Assembly (NCBI GenBank): GCA_016839555.1
Contig: JAEOUA010000003.1
Location: 248,001-312,000 of the forward strand
Origin: Promethearchaeota archaeon
GTDB taxonomy: Archaea > Asgardarchaeota > Lokiarchaeia > Sigyniarchaeales > SOKP01
Length of the DNA stretch: 64,000 nucleotides
Direction of reading: 5' to 3'
Position 1 is the first letter of the stretch. Each line of letters begins with the position of its first letter. The notes below the pieces were generated by a model that was given only the letters and a program-made list of their open reading frames with translations, was not told the DNA's origin and searched no databases. A program made the position numbers and the translations under genes. Shown piece after piece: positions 31,668-42,611 of this stretch.

Positions 31668-33692
31668 ATGATTGCTTCTAATAATATTGAGAAATTTCTT
31701 GATTTTAAATTTATAAAATATGATACCATCATAATTGGGAGTGGAGCTGCAGGATTAAATTGCGCACTTCATTTAGTAGAAGAGGGGATAGAGCCCAGTG
31801 AAATTGCAATTATAACAGAAAAATTAGGAGGCGGTACATCATTTAATGCAGGTTCAGATAAGCAAACTTACTATAAATTGTCCATAATAGGAAAACAGAA
31901 AGATTGTCCTACCGATATGGCACAAGATCTATATTCAGGGGGTGCTATGCACGGTGATATAGCATTAATAGAAGCAACTAATTCAATTCGTGAATTTTTT
32001 CATTTGGTTCAACTGGGAGTTCCTTTTCCCCATGATAAATATGGTGGATATTTTAGCTATAAAACGGATTATGATCCCAAACAAAGGGCTACCTCAATAG
32101 GACCATTAACCTCCCAAAAAATGTGCGAATGTTTATTAAGAGCCGTTAATGAGGCAAATATTACTATTTTTGATTATTACTATGCTGCGGAAATTATAAT
32201 TAATCAATCTCAAGGATATAAAGAATCTGTTGGATTGATTGCCTTGGACATTAAAAATCTTTCTAATCATAAAGATCTTGAAAACTTAATTGATTCAATT
32301 AAAATTTTTCAGTCTAAGAACATTATTTTAGCTACCGGTGGTCCCGCAGCATTATATAAATATTCTGTTTATCCAAAATCTCAATGGGGAGGTATGAGCC
32401 TTGCTATTAAGGCAGGATGCAAATTCCAAAACCTAACAGAATCTCAATTTGGTTTAGCCTCAATTAAATTTAGATGGAATCTTTCTGGTTCTTATCAGCA
32501 AGTTATTCCACGATATTTTTCACTTGATAAAAATGGGAAAGAAACTGAATTTTTAAATCAGTATTTCGATTCATTTTCTCAACTTTCAAAAGCGATATTT
32601 CTAAAGGGATATCAATGGCCATTTAGTTCAGATAGAATTGAAGCTAATGGATCCTCTTTAATTGATTTAGCAGTATATTATGAAACGGAAATTCTTGGGA
32701 ATAAAGTGTTTTTAGATTATAGGAACAATCCGGAATCTTATAATCAAAATGAATTAGATTTAATTGCTAAAGAATATTTAGAAAACTCAAATGCTCTTCT
32801 TAACAATCCAATAGAAAGACTAAAGCAATTAAATAGAGATGCTTTCGAACTTTATAAAAGTCATAATATTGATTTAACAAAAGTACCTTTAGAAATTGCT
32901 GTGTGTAATCAGCATTTAAATGGAGGTGTTAAGGGAGAGATTTGGTGGGAAACTAATATTAAACACTTATTTGCTATTGGGGAAATTAATGGAAATCATG
33001 GTATTCATCGACCAGGTGGAGCGGCACTAAATTCAGGTCAAGTTGGAGGCTTACGAGCTGCTCAAAAAATAGGAAATGTTTATAATAACTCCAATTTTTT
33101 GGAAAATGAAGATTTTAAAAAGATTGTAAGAAATTATCTAAAAAACTTCATAGCAGAGTTTAAAAATTTGATTTCAAATGAACATGCAGAACTAAAATCC
33201 AAAGAAATCTTAAGAAATATACAAGAACGAATGACAAAATTTGGCTCTATTATAAGACCATTAAATGGTCTTCGGGAGGCAGAACAAAATCTGAAATCTG
33301 AAATAAAAAATCACAACTCTATGGTCAAACTAGACCAAAATCTAGAGATCTTAGACTATTTGAGGGTAAAAGATGCCTTACTTACACAACAATATATTTT
33401 TAACTCAATATTAAATTATCATGAATCTTATGGCTCAAGCAGAGGGTCATATCTCATTATTAGAGATTCACTTAATCCCTCCTTCAAAGAACAATATATA
33501 TCGCCGCCCAGAAAATTAACATGTTTTAAATTTGTGAAAAGTGAAAGAAATTTTAAAAATAAAATTCAAACTATTAAATCTTCTAATGGAAGAATTATAT
33601 TTAAATGGGAACAAATAAGAGAAATTCCTAAAGAATCTGGTTGGTTTGAAACGATTTGGAAGAAATATAAAGACAAAGAAGTTTTTAAATGA
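31668..33692 (+). CDS. FAD-dependent oxidoreductase, fumarate reductase/succinate dehydrogenase flavoprotein-like
   Basis: DTIIIGSGAAGLNCALHLVEEG; NIILATGGPAALY; HLFAIGEINGNHGIHRPGGAALNSGQVGGLRAAQKI. Confidence 0.88.
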   Translation: MIASNNIEKFLDFKFIKYDTIIIGSGAAGLNCALHLVEEGIEPSEIAIITEKLGGGTSFNAGSDKQTYYKLSIIGKQKDCPTDMAQDLYSGGAMHGDIALIEATNSIREFFHLVQLGVPFPHDKYGGYFSYKTDYDPKQRATSIGPLTSQKMCECLLRAVNEANITIFDYYYAAEIIINQSQGYKESVGLIALDIKNLSNHKDLENLIDSIKIFQSKNIILATGGPAALYKYSVYPKSQWGGMSLAIKAGCKFQNLTESQFGLASIKFRWNLSGSYQQVIPRYFSLDKNGKETEFLNQYFDSFSQLSKAIFLKGYQWPFSSDRIEANGSSLIDLAVYYETEILGNKVFLDYRNNPESYNQNELDLIAKEYLENSNALLNNPIERLKQLNRDAFELYKSHNIDLTKVPLEIAVCNQHLNGGVKGEIWWETNIKHLFAIGEINGNHGIHRPGGAALNSGQVGGLRAAQKIGNVYNNSNFLENEDFKKIVRNYLKNFIAEFKNLISNEHAELKSKEILRNIQERMTKFGSIIRPLNGLREAEQNLKSEIKNHNSMVKLDQNLEILDYLRVKDALLTQQYIFNSILNYHESYGSSRGSYLIIRDSLNPSFKEQYISPPRKLTCFKFVKSERNFKNKIQTIKSSNGRIIFKWEQIREIPKESGWFETIWKKYKDKEVFK

Positions 33693-33820
33693 AGAATTAA
33701 ATAAACCAAGCTAAAGTATATTTATTTCTTTTTTTTTATAAATAGAATAATTAATTATTTAACTAACTAATTAGATAGGTAAGTCAATTAAAAATTAAAA
33801 ACTATTAAGCTATTAAAAAG

Positions 33821-35038
33821 GTGTTCGAAATTTCATCAGAAAAATCCATAGTTTACTGGGCATCGCCCTATGAATTAATTGCCATTAAAAATTCTTCTAA
33901 AAATATGATAACTAATAATTTAGTAAAAACGAGATTTATCTTAGATAAAATTTTAAATAATTTCATATCCCCTGATGAAAAAGTGGGTGTAAAAGTACAT
34001 GTAGGTGAAGCTTATAATACGCGATATTTACGACATGATTATGTTCATGAAGTTGTTGAAGTTATAAAGGAAAAAGGAGGCATACCAAAACTTATAGAAA
34101 CACAAGGCATAGGAATGGAGACTCATCTTGTTAAAATTCCCAATAATTGTGTGATATGTTTAGGGAGTCGTAAAAATAAAGAGGACCATTATAATATTGC
34201 TCATCTTCATGGTTATACGGAAACCATTATTGGTGCGCCGTTAGAATTTTTAGATGGTGAAAAAGGACTTGATGGAAAGAACGTTAAGATAGATGGTATT
34301 CATCTAAAAGAGGTTAGTGTAGCATCTGGTCTCTTTGATTTTGACAAACTAGTTTTAATTTCTCATTTCAAGGGTCATCCTCAAGCAGGCTTTGGAGGTG
34401 CTTTAAAGCAATTAGGTATAGGATGTGTTACCAAACATAACAAATTTAAAGCTCATTTCTCTGGCAGTCTAAGTACAACTAAAAGATGTGACATTTCTAA
34501 ATGTAATCAAGAATGTATTACTGCTTGCCCAGTAGATGCCATTAGAATAGAGGAAGATTCTGCTATTATCGATCCTTCGAAATGTATCGGGTGTTTAGGT
34601 TGTCAAGAGGCTTGCCCAGTGAGAAAGGCAATAAAATCCGCTACATATAATGATTTAAAGGTGTTTAATGAAAGACTTATTGATAATGCTCTTGCTGTGG
34701 TAACTTCATTTGGTCCTGAAAAAATACGTTATATTAGTTTTGCTTTTGATATACCAGCTATGTGTGACTGTGTTGTAAATGCCAACATGAATATTGTGCC
34801 TGATTTAGGCATTTTTGGATCAAATGATCCTGTTGCTATCGATCAGGCATGTATCAATATGGAAACCGCAGCACCTGGGCTCCCTACATTAAATGCAGAA
34901 GGAGAATGGATAGAGCCAGTTGCAGCAGGAATAGAAAAATTTAAAGCTTTCAACAAGAGTTTAGACACAACTTGGCAACTTAATGCTGCGAAAACAAATA
35001 AACTCGGAAATGGGGAATATGAATTAATTAAGATTTAA
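33821..35038 (+). CDS. DUF362-domain protein with 4Fe-4S ferredoxin motifs
   Basis: VGVKVHVGE, SHFKGHPQAGFGGALKQLGIGC, CDISKCNQECITACPVDAIR, CIGCLGCQEACPV; GTG start. Confidence 0.9.
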   Translation: MFEISSEKSIVYWASPYELIAIKNSSKNMITNNLVKTRFILDKILNNFISPDEKVGVKVHVGEAYNTRYLRHDYVHEVVEVIKEKGGIPKLIETQGIGMETHLVKIPNNCVICLGSRKNKEDHYNIAHLHGYTETIIGAPLEFLDGEKGLDGKNVKIDGIHLKEVSVASGLFDFDKLVLISHFKGHPQAGFGGALKQLGIGCVTKHNKFKAHFSGSLSTTKRCDISKCNQECITACPVDAIRIEEDSAIIDPSKCIGCLGCQEACPVRKAIKSATYNDLKVFNERLIDNALAVVTSFGPEKIRYISFAFDIPAMCDCVVNANMNIVPDLGIFGSNDPVAIDQACINMETAAPGLPTLNAEGEWIEPVAAGIEKFKAFNKSLDTTWQLNAAKTNKLGNGEYELIKI

Positions 35039-35212
35039 TTTTAAATACCTTTATTACTAGCTTTTTTATCTTTTTACTTTTTTTTAATATGATGGTTGAT
35101 TTAAAAAATATCTGTAAAAATAAGTATTATTTGCTCTTCTTCAACTGAACTGCTAAAAAATATTAAATTAACCAAATTTTCATTCTTAATATTAAAAATA
35201 AGAAAAAAAAAA

Positions 35213-36607
35213 TTATAATTTTAATTGTCTTAACTGAATTCTATTGTTTTTCACCTTATCTGGCGTGAGATCATATAGTTTCCAAAACGCTATCGCTCCA
35301 ATAAATATAAAAATGGCGGGAATGAGACTGGTATGAATATGAATTCCCCATATTGCCAAACTAGATTGAGTTGCAATTGCATCATTGAAACCTGTTAGAG
35401 TATGGACAATTGAAAAAGTAAGTGCTTGTGCGACAATTCCAAGGCGCCCGAAAAACATTTGAAATCCAGTATAAAGTCCTTCTTCACGCTTTTTTGTTAA
35501 AATAATTGAATTATCTATAACATCACCCGAGACAGGATATATCATTATCCAGAATCCTCCTAGTGGCACCCCCCATAAAACCATGTTAATTATAATTCCG
35601 ATATAGCTCCTTAAAAAAAGAAGAGGCAAAGTAAATACTCCCAACATTAAAGCAGCAATAAATAAAACTTTACGATTATCATTAAGTTTATCAGAAAGCT
35701 TTTTCCAGAAGGGAGCCGAAACTAAGACTCCAATGAGAAATGCAGCAAATACTAAGGTCTGAGCTTGAGACTCCATCCCAAGACTAAAACGAACTACGTA
35801 TGGGATTGAAGCTTGCATAGTTTCTATCATGGATTGATATAGGGTATAAATTACCATGAAAGTAATAAATGCCCTCTGAATCACAGCCTTTTTCATACTC
35901 TTAAAAAATGATTCTTTTTCAGTAAGTTTTTGATATTTTTCAAAATATTTATCTATTAACGCTTGATCTTCTCGAACCCCTGGGATTGCAATTATGAAGC
36001 CTATCGTAACGATGATAAAGGATACAAGACCTTGATAAAAGAAGGATGGAATATTTCCATAGTTGAAAACTAACGGGGGAACTATTGCACCAAGAGCAGT
36101 GCCAACCACCCCAATCATTATTTGAAAACTACTTGTTAATCGTCGTTCTTTCATTGAGCGAAATTTATCGGGGTAAAGCGCAATAAAATTCACAAAAAAT
36201 AACGAATGAAATGTATCGAATAAACAGGTTGTAAATAATAACCATATAAATAAGATCAAAGCATCATTAACTGCATCGGTCGTGGGTGGTAAGAATATTA
36301 ACGCATAGGAGAGCCCCCAAGGCAATCCTCCTATTAAAATCCATATAAATCTTCTTCCATATTTCCTAGTAAACCTAAACTGTTTATTGGTTAAATACCC
36401 GATGATAGGATCATTGAACATATTGTAGACAGCAAATATCACAAATGCTAATCCTACCAACCACACATCTAAATGAATCTCGCTTTCAAAGAAATAAAAA
36501 GCATTTGCAGAAAAGGCAATGCGCATAAATTCCCGAGAAAATGATCCGAAAGCATAGGAGGCAAGTTCTTTTTTTGGATGTAATATTTCTTCATTAATTT
36601 CTTCCAA
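35213..36607 (-). CDS. MFS transporter, GPH/MelB-like
   Basis: FAVYNMFNDPIIGYLTNK (MelB-type motif), RKYGRRFIWILIGGLPWGLSYAL; about 12 hydrophobic segments. Confidence 0.88.
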   Translation of the reverse strand: MEEINEEILHPKKELASYAFGSFSREFMRIAFSANAFYFFESEIHLDVWLVGLAFVIFAVYNMFNDPIIGYLTNKQFRFTRKYGRRFIWILIGGLPWGLSYALIFLPPTTDAVNDALILFIWLLFTTCLFDTFHSLFFVNFIALYPDKFRSMKERRLTSSFQIMIGVVGTALGAIVPPLVFNYGNIPSFFYQGLVSFIIVTIGFIIAIPGVREDQALIDKYFEKYQKLTEKESFFKSMKKAVIQRAFITFMVIYTLYQSMIETMQASIPYVVRFSLGMESQAQTLVFAAFLIGVLVSAPFWKKLSDKLNDNRKVLFIAALMLGVFTLPLLFLRSYIGIIINMVLWGVPLGGFWIMIYPVSGDVIDNSIILTKKREEGLYTGFQMFFGRLGIVAQALTFSIVHTLTGFNDAIATQSSLAIWGIHIHTSLIPAIFIFIGAIAFWKLYDLTPDKVKNNRIQLRQLKL

Positions 36608-36764
36608 AAATCACACCTTTATACATTATTTTTGTAAAATAAAATTATCTTAAATAAAAATTATGATCTTAAAGATATTTAAAACTGATCATAAAACAAA
36701 TTAATAATATTGGGTTTTACTAAAAATTTCTATTAAAAAAATAAGTTCTTAATAAAGCACTCCT

Positions 36765-38138
36765 CTAAGATTTGTAGAGTGGATCTCGAACCATGCACCC
36801 AGTGTTTTTTCCTTTACTCATTAATTCTGAGCATTTTGAACAAGCGATACAGACTTTATTTTTATCTATTTTTTGATTCTGCAAAATTTGTTTTGGAAAA
36901 TTGGGATTTGCAAAGCTCATTCGCCCGAGGCCACAAATATCTACCATTCCATTAGTTATTAGAGCTGAGCATATATTTATGGCGAATTGACGTAAATATG
37001 AGTATCCTGACCCAATTATAATCATATCTTTAGGGGAGTTCTTTTTTATAGATGAGGTTAAAGTTATCATTCTATTAACACTACATAGAGGATGCTCCGG
37101 TGGCTTTTCAGCTCCCGCTGCGGGGATATCATAGGGTCTCGTAAGAAATGGTTTGTAATGGGGATTTCCACTACTAATATTCAATAACTTTACATCTTGC
37201 CTATATAAAAGTTGGATTAATTGGAAAGGTTCTGAGAGATCTATAGTAGCAGGAAAATTTTCGTTTTGTAATTTTGCATTTCCAAATCCATAGGGATAAG
37301 GTATTCCATCATATACTCCCAAGCGTGTAGTTATAATAAAGTCTGATGTAGGAACGCTGTTATTTAGTTTTTTTATTACATTTAATAGTAATCGAGCACG
37401 ATTTTCAAGAGCATACCCTCCATAGATCGAATTCTTTTTAGTTCTAGCACTCAATAGTTCTGAAATTAGATAGCCATGACACGCTTTAATATCAACACCA
37501 TCAAAACCAGCATTATAAGCTAATTCAGCTTTTTTTACCCAAATATCCTCTAATTTTATGAGTTCTTCATCTGAGATGATTTTCCCTTCTTTTTTATTGA
37601 CATTAATAGCTGCATCCAAATCATTATGATAATATGTGCGAATTGGATAATTTTTTTTTCCTTTTTTAGAGTATCTCCCCGAATGATTGAGTTGTAAGAT
37701 TATTATACCTTTATTATCAAATCCAAGGGTTTTTAGTGTATCATCTAATATTTTTCTAAGATATCTTACAAATCTTTTAAATTTTTCAAAATTTCTCTGT
37801 GTTATAACTAACTGATGGGGATTGGATTTAAATTCTTCTAAAATAGAGGTCGCTTCAATCCAAATAATTCCAGCCCCACCATTCGCATATCGTTTATATC
37901 GGCGAAGAGTTAAAAGGCTTGGACTTCCATCTAACTGAGCATCAAAACCCTCCATAGGTTGTACTGCTAATCTATTAGGAATTTCTATATTATTTAAAGC
38001 TATAGGTTGCTTGAAGCACTCAAAATTATCATCCATCGAAAGAGATATTTTTAATTTTTTTATTGTTAATTTTAGATCCGCAAGAGAATTATATGAAAAG
38101 GGTTCGAATTTTTCACAATCTTGTGGAACTTTACTCAT
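36765..38138 (-). CDS. Old yellow enzyme / NADH:flavin oxidoreductase TIM-barrel with FeS cysteines
   Basis: NRLAVQPMEGFDA, IILQLNHSGRYS, GFDGVDIKACHGYLISELLSARTKKNSIYGGYALENRARLLL; C-term CIACSKCSELMSKGKNTGC. Confidence 0.9.
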   Translation of the reverse strand: MSKVPQDCEKFEPFSYNSLADLKLTIKKLKISLSMDDNFECFKQPIALNNIEIPNRLAVQPMEGFDAQLDGSPSLLTLRRYKRYANGGAGIIWIEATSILEEFKSNPHQLVITQRNFEKFKRFVRYLRKILDDTLKTLGFDNKGIIILQLNHSGRYSKKGKKNYPIRTYYHNDLDAAINVNKKEGKIISDEELIKLEDIWVKKAELAYNAGFDGVDIKACHGYLISELLSARTKKNSIYGGYALENRARLLLNVIKKLNNSVPTSDFIITTRLGVYDGIPYPYGFGNAKLQNENFPATIDLSEPFQLIQLLYRQDVKLLNISSGNPHYKPFLTRPYDIPAAGAEKPPEHPLCSVNRMITLTSSIKKNSPKDMIIIGSGYSYLRQFAINICSALITNGMVDICGLGRMSFANPNFPKQILQNQKIDKNKVCIACSKCSELMSKGKNTGCMVRDPLYKS

Positions 38139-38232
38139 AGCTGATCTTTGCTTTAATAAATATTTATAAATATAGACAATTATGATTATATTTAAAAAAG
38201 ATATTAAAATATAAAAAGGAGAAGGATACTAC

Positions 38233-38901
38233 TTGGATATTATTTCAATGGTCGGACAAACCATTGCGTATGTGGCTGCTTTTTATGTAGTAATCGTCAT
38301 TATTAGAAAAGATATAAAATATATAGGAAATAAATTATTTGTGATTTCATTTTTATTATTTGGATTATATGCGCTTGTTCTATTCTTATATGAATTCCCA
38401 ATATCAATTATCATTAATGAAATTCTTTTAAGAGGTTCTTTATTAATAGTGGTAATGGGAATCCTTTTTTTTGTACTCTCAATGCAAGTATTTGCCCAGA
38501 GTTCGATATATCTTGAAAAAATTATGAGTAAGCTAATCATTACCGTATCTATAGCCGTTTGCATTATAACTTTCATTTTTCCATATAAAGTTTTACAGAT
38601 TCAACCAGAGATAGAAGCAGATAAAAATATTATTTCTTTGTTAGCTACTGGCATCTTTTCTTTTACTTTAATGATTTATAATTCAATTCAGCTTTATAAT
38701 GTATTAAATGATATAGAAAATGCAAAAGTTCAGATAAGGAAAAAGATCAAGATATTAATAGTTGCCCAATTAATCGGAATATTAAGTCCTACTATGAGTG
38801 TTATTGGAAATATAACTAAAAACTCTTTTATACATGCTCTGATGTTTGTATTTCTTGCTATTCCAATAGTGATTGTTGGATTTATAATTTCAAAGGATTA
38901 A
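38233..38901 (+). CDS. Multi-pass (6-7 TM) membrane protein of unknown function
   Basis: Repeated hydrophobic helices; TTG start. Confidence 0.55.
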   Translation: MDIISMVGQTIAYVAAFYVVIVIIRKDIKYIGNKLFVISFLLFGLYALVLFLYEFPISIIINEILLRGSLLIVVMGILFFVLSMQVFAQSSIYLEKIMSKLIITVSIAVCIITFIFPYKVLQIQPEIEADKNIISLLATGIFSFTLMIYNSIQLYNVLNDIENAKVQIRKKIKILIVAQLIGILSPTMSVIGNITKNSFIHALMFVFLAIPIVIVGFIISKD

Positions 38902-38958
38902 AAAAATGAGAATTAAGTTCATAAAGGAGGTTATATCAAAAATAAAATATTTTTTGAA

Positions 38959-39600
38959 TTATTTTATTTCGGATTTAATTAAAGAAAGCACTCTAATTAT
39001 ATTGGTTTTTATTTGATCAAGATTATTACCTTTAGTGAGCCAACTTCCAGCGCAAGCAAGCACATTGTCCAATTTTAAATAATCCAAAAAATTTGTTTCA
39101 TCAATTCCACCCGTGGGGATGAATTTTATATTATTGAATGGTCCAGCTAAAGCCTTTAAAAAGGATGGCCCACCACAAACTTCAGCAGGAAAGAATTTAA
39201 ACACTTCTAAGCCTCTTTCAATTCCCCATTCTACAAGAGTAGGACTATCTATGCCAGGAATTACTACAATATTATTTTTAATACAATAATCAACAACAGT
39301 AGGGTTAAATCCGGGAGATACTATAAATTGTGAACCTGCATTAATCGCTTTATCAACTTGCTTAATGGTTAATACAGTTCCTGCCCCAATAAAGATTTCT
39401 GGAATCTCTTTTTTAATATTTTTGATTGATTTTTCGGCAACCGCTGTCCGAAAGGTAACCTCGATTATGGGAAGACCCGAATTTACTAAAGTTTTTGCTA
39501 AAGGCACAGCAAATTTAGCATCTTGGATTGACACAACTGGTGTAATTTTTAATTTATTTAGAGTATTAAAGACTTCATTCATGGTTTCTAAAAAATGCAA
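38959..39600 (-). CDS. eda: 2-keto-3-deoxy-6-phosphogluconate (KDPG) / KHG aldolase
   Basis: LPIIEVTFRTAVAEKSI, GAGTVLTIKQVDKAINAGSQFIVSPGFNP, VFKFFPAEVCGGPSFLKALAGPFNNIKFIPTGGI. Confidence 0.96.
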   Translation of the reverse strand: MHFLETMNEVFNTLNKLKITPVVSIQDAKFAVPLAKTLVNSGLPIIEVTFRTAVAEKSIKNIKKEIPEIFIGAGTVLTIKQVDKAINAGSQFIVSPGFNPTVVDYCIKNNIVVIPGIDSPTLVEWGIERGLEVFKFFPAEVCGGPSFLKALAGPFNNIKFIPTGGIDETNFLDYLKLDNVLACAGSWLTKGNNLDQIKTNIIRVLSLIKSEIK

Positions 39601-39671
39601 AAAATATAATTTATATAATTAAATAATGTAACAAATATTAAAAGCAAATTCAAAATATAATATATTTAACC

Positions 39672-40712
39672 ATGGAAAACTTTAAGATTGTCACATTTGG
39701 CGAAATTATGCTTCGACTTTCTCCGCCAAATTATCAAAGATTTATTCAAGCTCGATCTTTTGATGCTATTTATGGAGGAGGTGAGGCTAATGTTGCTGTA
39801 TCGCTTGGAAATTATGGAATTAAGGTAGATTATGTAACACGATTACCTGATAATGAGTTAGGGGATGCATGTGTTAATTATTTAAGGCAATTTGGGGTTG
39901 GTACTGATAAAATAATTAGAGGGGGTGAAAGGATCGGGATATATTTTCTTGAAAAAGGTGCCTCGATTCGATCAAGTAAAGTAATTTATGATAGAGCCCA
40001 TTCTGCTATCTCAACTGCTGAAAAAGAGATGTTCAATTGGGAAGAAATTTTTGAGGGAGTAAACTGGTTTCATTGGACGGGTATTACTCCTGCTATCTCT
40101 CAAAACTTAGCTGATATCTGTTTGGATGCCGTAAAAATTGCTAAAAAAAAAGGAGTAATAGTTTCTTGTGATTTAAATTATCGTAGTAAACTTTGGAAAT
40201 ATGGAAAAAAACCTATTGATGTGATGGGGGAATTAGTTAAATATTGTGATATAGCTATAGGTAATGAAGAAGATGCAGAAAAAAGTTTAGGTATTACTGC
40301 TCTTGATACGGATGTTAGTTCGGGAGAATTGGATCCAGAAAATTATAGATTTGTTGTAGAAGAAATGTTCCTTCAATATCCAAATCTTAAAAAAGTAGCT
40401 ATCACTTTAAGGGGGTCAATTTCAGCATCCCATAATACCTGGTCGGGGCTCCTTTATGATGGAAATACGATGTTCATATCTCCAACTTATGATATTGATT
40501 TTATTGTGGACAGAGTTGGAGGGGGTGATTCTTTTAATGCTGGTCTTATTTATGGATTAAATTTTTACCCAAATAATTTGCAAAAAGCCTTAAATTTTGC
40601 CACAGCAGCATCATGCTTAAAACATTCAATTGAAGGAGATTTTAATTTGATCTCTAAAGAAGAAGTAGAAAAATTAATGGAGGGAGAGGTTTCAGGTCGA
40701 ATTTCTCGTTAG
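39672..40712 (+). CDS. kdgK: 2-keto-3-deoxygluconate kinase (PfkB family)
   Basis: FGEIMLRLSPPNYQRFIQARSFDAIYGGGEANVAVSLGNYG; RVGGGDSFNAGLIYGL. Confidence 0.92.
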   Translation: MENFKIVTFGEIMLRLSPPNYQRFIQARSFDAIYGGGEANVAVSLGNYGIKVDYVTRLPDNELGDACVNYLRQFGVGTDKIIRGGERIGIYFLEKGASIRSSKVIYDRAHSAISTAEKEMFNWEEIFEGVNWFHWTGITPAISQNLADICLDAVKIAKKKGVIVSCDLNYRSKLWKYGKKPIDVMGELVKYCDIAIGNEEDAEKSLGITALDTDVSSGELDPENYRFVVEEMFLQYPNLKKVAITLRGSISASHNTWSGLLYDGNTMFISPTYDIDFIVDRVGGGDSFNAGLIYGLNFYPNNLQKALNFATAASCLKHSIEGDFNLISKEEVEKLMEGEVSGRISR

Positions 40713-40842
40713 ATTAGTGATATGATAAATTTTCATATTTTAAGAAAAAATTTAAATTGAAATAACTTTATTTAATATTCCTCTAATGCTTTTTTATAAT
40801 GAAATTTGGCTAAATAACTAGTATAAAAACAATCTTTATTGG

Positions 40843-41703
40843 ATGAAAATGAAATTAAACAAACTGATAGTGAAAGAGAAATTAAAGCAATTTTTAGAGG
40901 AGGATTGCCACTTTAAAGATGTTAGTTCGGAATTCATTCCTGAGGACGCCATAGTAACAGCAAAAATTATGGCAAAATCTGAAGGATATATTTCAGGATT
41001 GGAAGTAATGAAAATCCTATTTGAAATGTTAGATGTGAATATCGAAATCAAAATAAAAGATGGAAAGAAGATTAAAAAGGGAGATATAATTGCAATATTA
41101 AAAGGAAACGCTAGAAACATTTTATTAGGGGAAAGAATAGGATTAAATTTGATAACTCTAATGAGTTCTATTACAACTACCACACAAAAATATAATAAAA
41201 TCATTAAAAAATCCGGAAAAAAAGTTAAAATCGCCTGTACAAGAAAAACTACTCCTGGGCTCCGTATGTTTGAAAAAATTGCAGTTGAGTTAGGAGAAGG
41301 AGATACACATCGCTATTCATTAGATGATATGATTCTTTTAAAAGATACTCACTTAGAATATTATGATGGGAATATTCAAAAGTTAATTAGGGATGTCAAG
41401 AAAAAAGCTAGCTTTTCTAAGAAAATAGAGATCGAATTAGAAAAAGTTGATGACGTACTGCTTGCTGCTAAAGAGGGGGTTGATATTATAATGCTTGATA
41501 ATATGACTCCAGAAGAAGTAAAAAAATCTATTGAGTTACTCAAGCAACATCAACTTCGAGACCGAGTAGTAATCGAGGTTTCTGGAGGAATTACAATAGA
41601 AAATATTTCTGATTATCTAATCGCTGAACCAGATATTATCAGTACGAGTGAATTAACCCTCCTACCTAGGGAAAAGGTTGATCTTTCTCTTAGATTTGAA
41701 TAG
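40843..41703 (+). CDS. nadC: Nicotinate-nucleotide pyrophosphorylase (quinolinate phosphoribosyltransferase)
   Basis: CTRKTTPGLRMFEKIAVELGEGDTHRYSLDDMILLKDTHLEY; IEIELEKVDD; IMLDNMTPEEVKK; VIEVSGGIT. Confidence 0.93.
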   Translation: MKMKLNKLIVKEKLKQFLEEDCHFKDVSSEFIPEDAIVTAKIMAKSEGYISGLEVMKILFEMLDVNIEIKIKDGKKIKKGDIIAILKGNARNILLGERIGLNLITLMSSITTTTQKYNKIIKKSGKKVKIACTRKTTPGLRMFEKIAVELGEGDTHRYSLDDMILLKDTHLEYYDGNIQKLIRDVKKKASFSKKIEIELEKVDDVLLAAKEGVDIIMLDNMTPEEVKKSIELLKQHQLRDRVVIEVSGGITIENISDYLIAEPDIISTSELTLLPREKVDLSLRFE

Positions 41704-41727
41704 CAAATATAGATTTTTAATTCAAAC

Positions 41728-42402
41728 TTAGAGGTTTTTCAAGAAATTTCTCGGAGCATTACTAAATAACCCCTTGAATAATGCTTTGAATTTATCAAGA
41801 TTTTTATCATCCAATATATACGGATTTCCCACTTGGAGGGTGCCCCAGTAAATTTTTGCTAATTTTTCTACTAATTCCGCAAATTTTACAGCGTGATCAA
41901 TACTTCTACCACATACTATTGAACCATGATTTGCTAAAAGTGCCCCATTTTTATATGATAATGCATCAAGTGCTACTTTTCCAAGATCTTCGGTATGAGC
42001 TTCTCCGTATGAACCTATATCAATTGAGCCACCTAAAAAGACTAATTGCTCTTCCATTATGATTGGAATACCTTTGCGTAGAACTGACAAAATTGTCGCG
42101 TATGTAGAATGGGTATGAATTACTCCATTTACTTTATCACGAGCCTTATAAATAGCAGTATGCATTTTAGCTTCTGTTGAGGGAAGTTTTCCGCTACTAA
42201 GAGCTTCGCCATCGAAATTCATATGCACTACATCTTCGGATTTTAAATCTACATATTGATTAAAAGAAGGAGTAATGAAAAATTCATCCCTATTTCCGTG
42301 TCTAATACTTACGTTTCCTTCACCAGCCTCAACTAAACCCTTACTAAATATTGCCTTTGCAGCATTTACAACTTCCACACGAATTTGTGCTTCATCTGAC
42401 AT
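41728..42402 (-). CDS. Class II aldolase/adducin family protein (fuculose-phosphate aldolase-like)
   Basis: EGNVSIRHG, SSGKLPSTEAKMHTAIYKARDKVNGVIHTHSTYATILS, LLANHGSIVCG. Confidence 0.92.
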   Translation of the reverse strand: MSDEAQIRVEVVNAAKAIFSKGLVEAGEGNVSIRHGNRDEFFITPSFNQYVDLKSEDVVHMNFDGEALSSGKLPSTEAKMHTAIYKARDKVNGVIHTHSTYATILSVLRKGIPIIMEEQLVFLGGSIDIGSYGEAHTEDLGKVALDALSYKNGALLANHGSIVCGRSIDHAVKFAELVEKLAKIYWGTLQVGNPYILDDKNLDKFKALFKGLFSNAPRNFLKNL

Positions 42403-42611
42403 TTATTTAAACCAATTCTTTTTGTTTTATTATATTTTTAATCTATTCTTAATTAGGATTAGGTTTGATTTCCAATTAAATTTTATACTTTATCTACTAA
42501 AATTATTAAACTTTTAAGGTATAGTTATTTAAATTATAATTGGTATTTTTACACGTAGAATAATTTTAAGATAAGAAGTTGAATACTTAGCATTTAACAG
42601 ATTTATAAAGT

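Noticed and set aside
38098-38112. T-loop-like ggttcgaatttt, considered as a tRNA T-arm
   Set aside because: Lies inside the OYE-family coding sequence with no acceptor, D or anticodon arms nearby.
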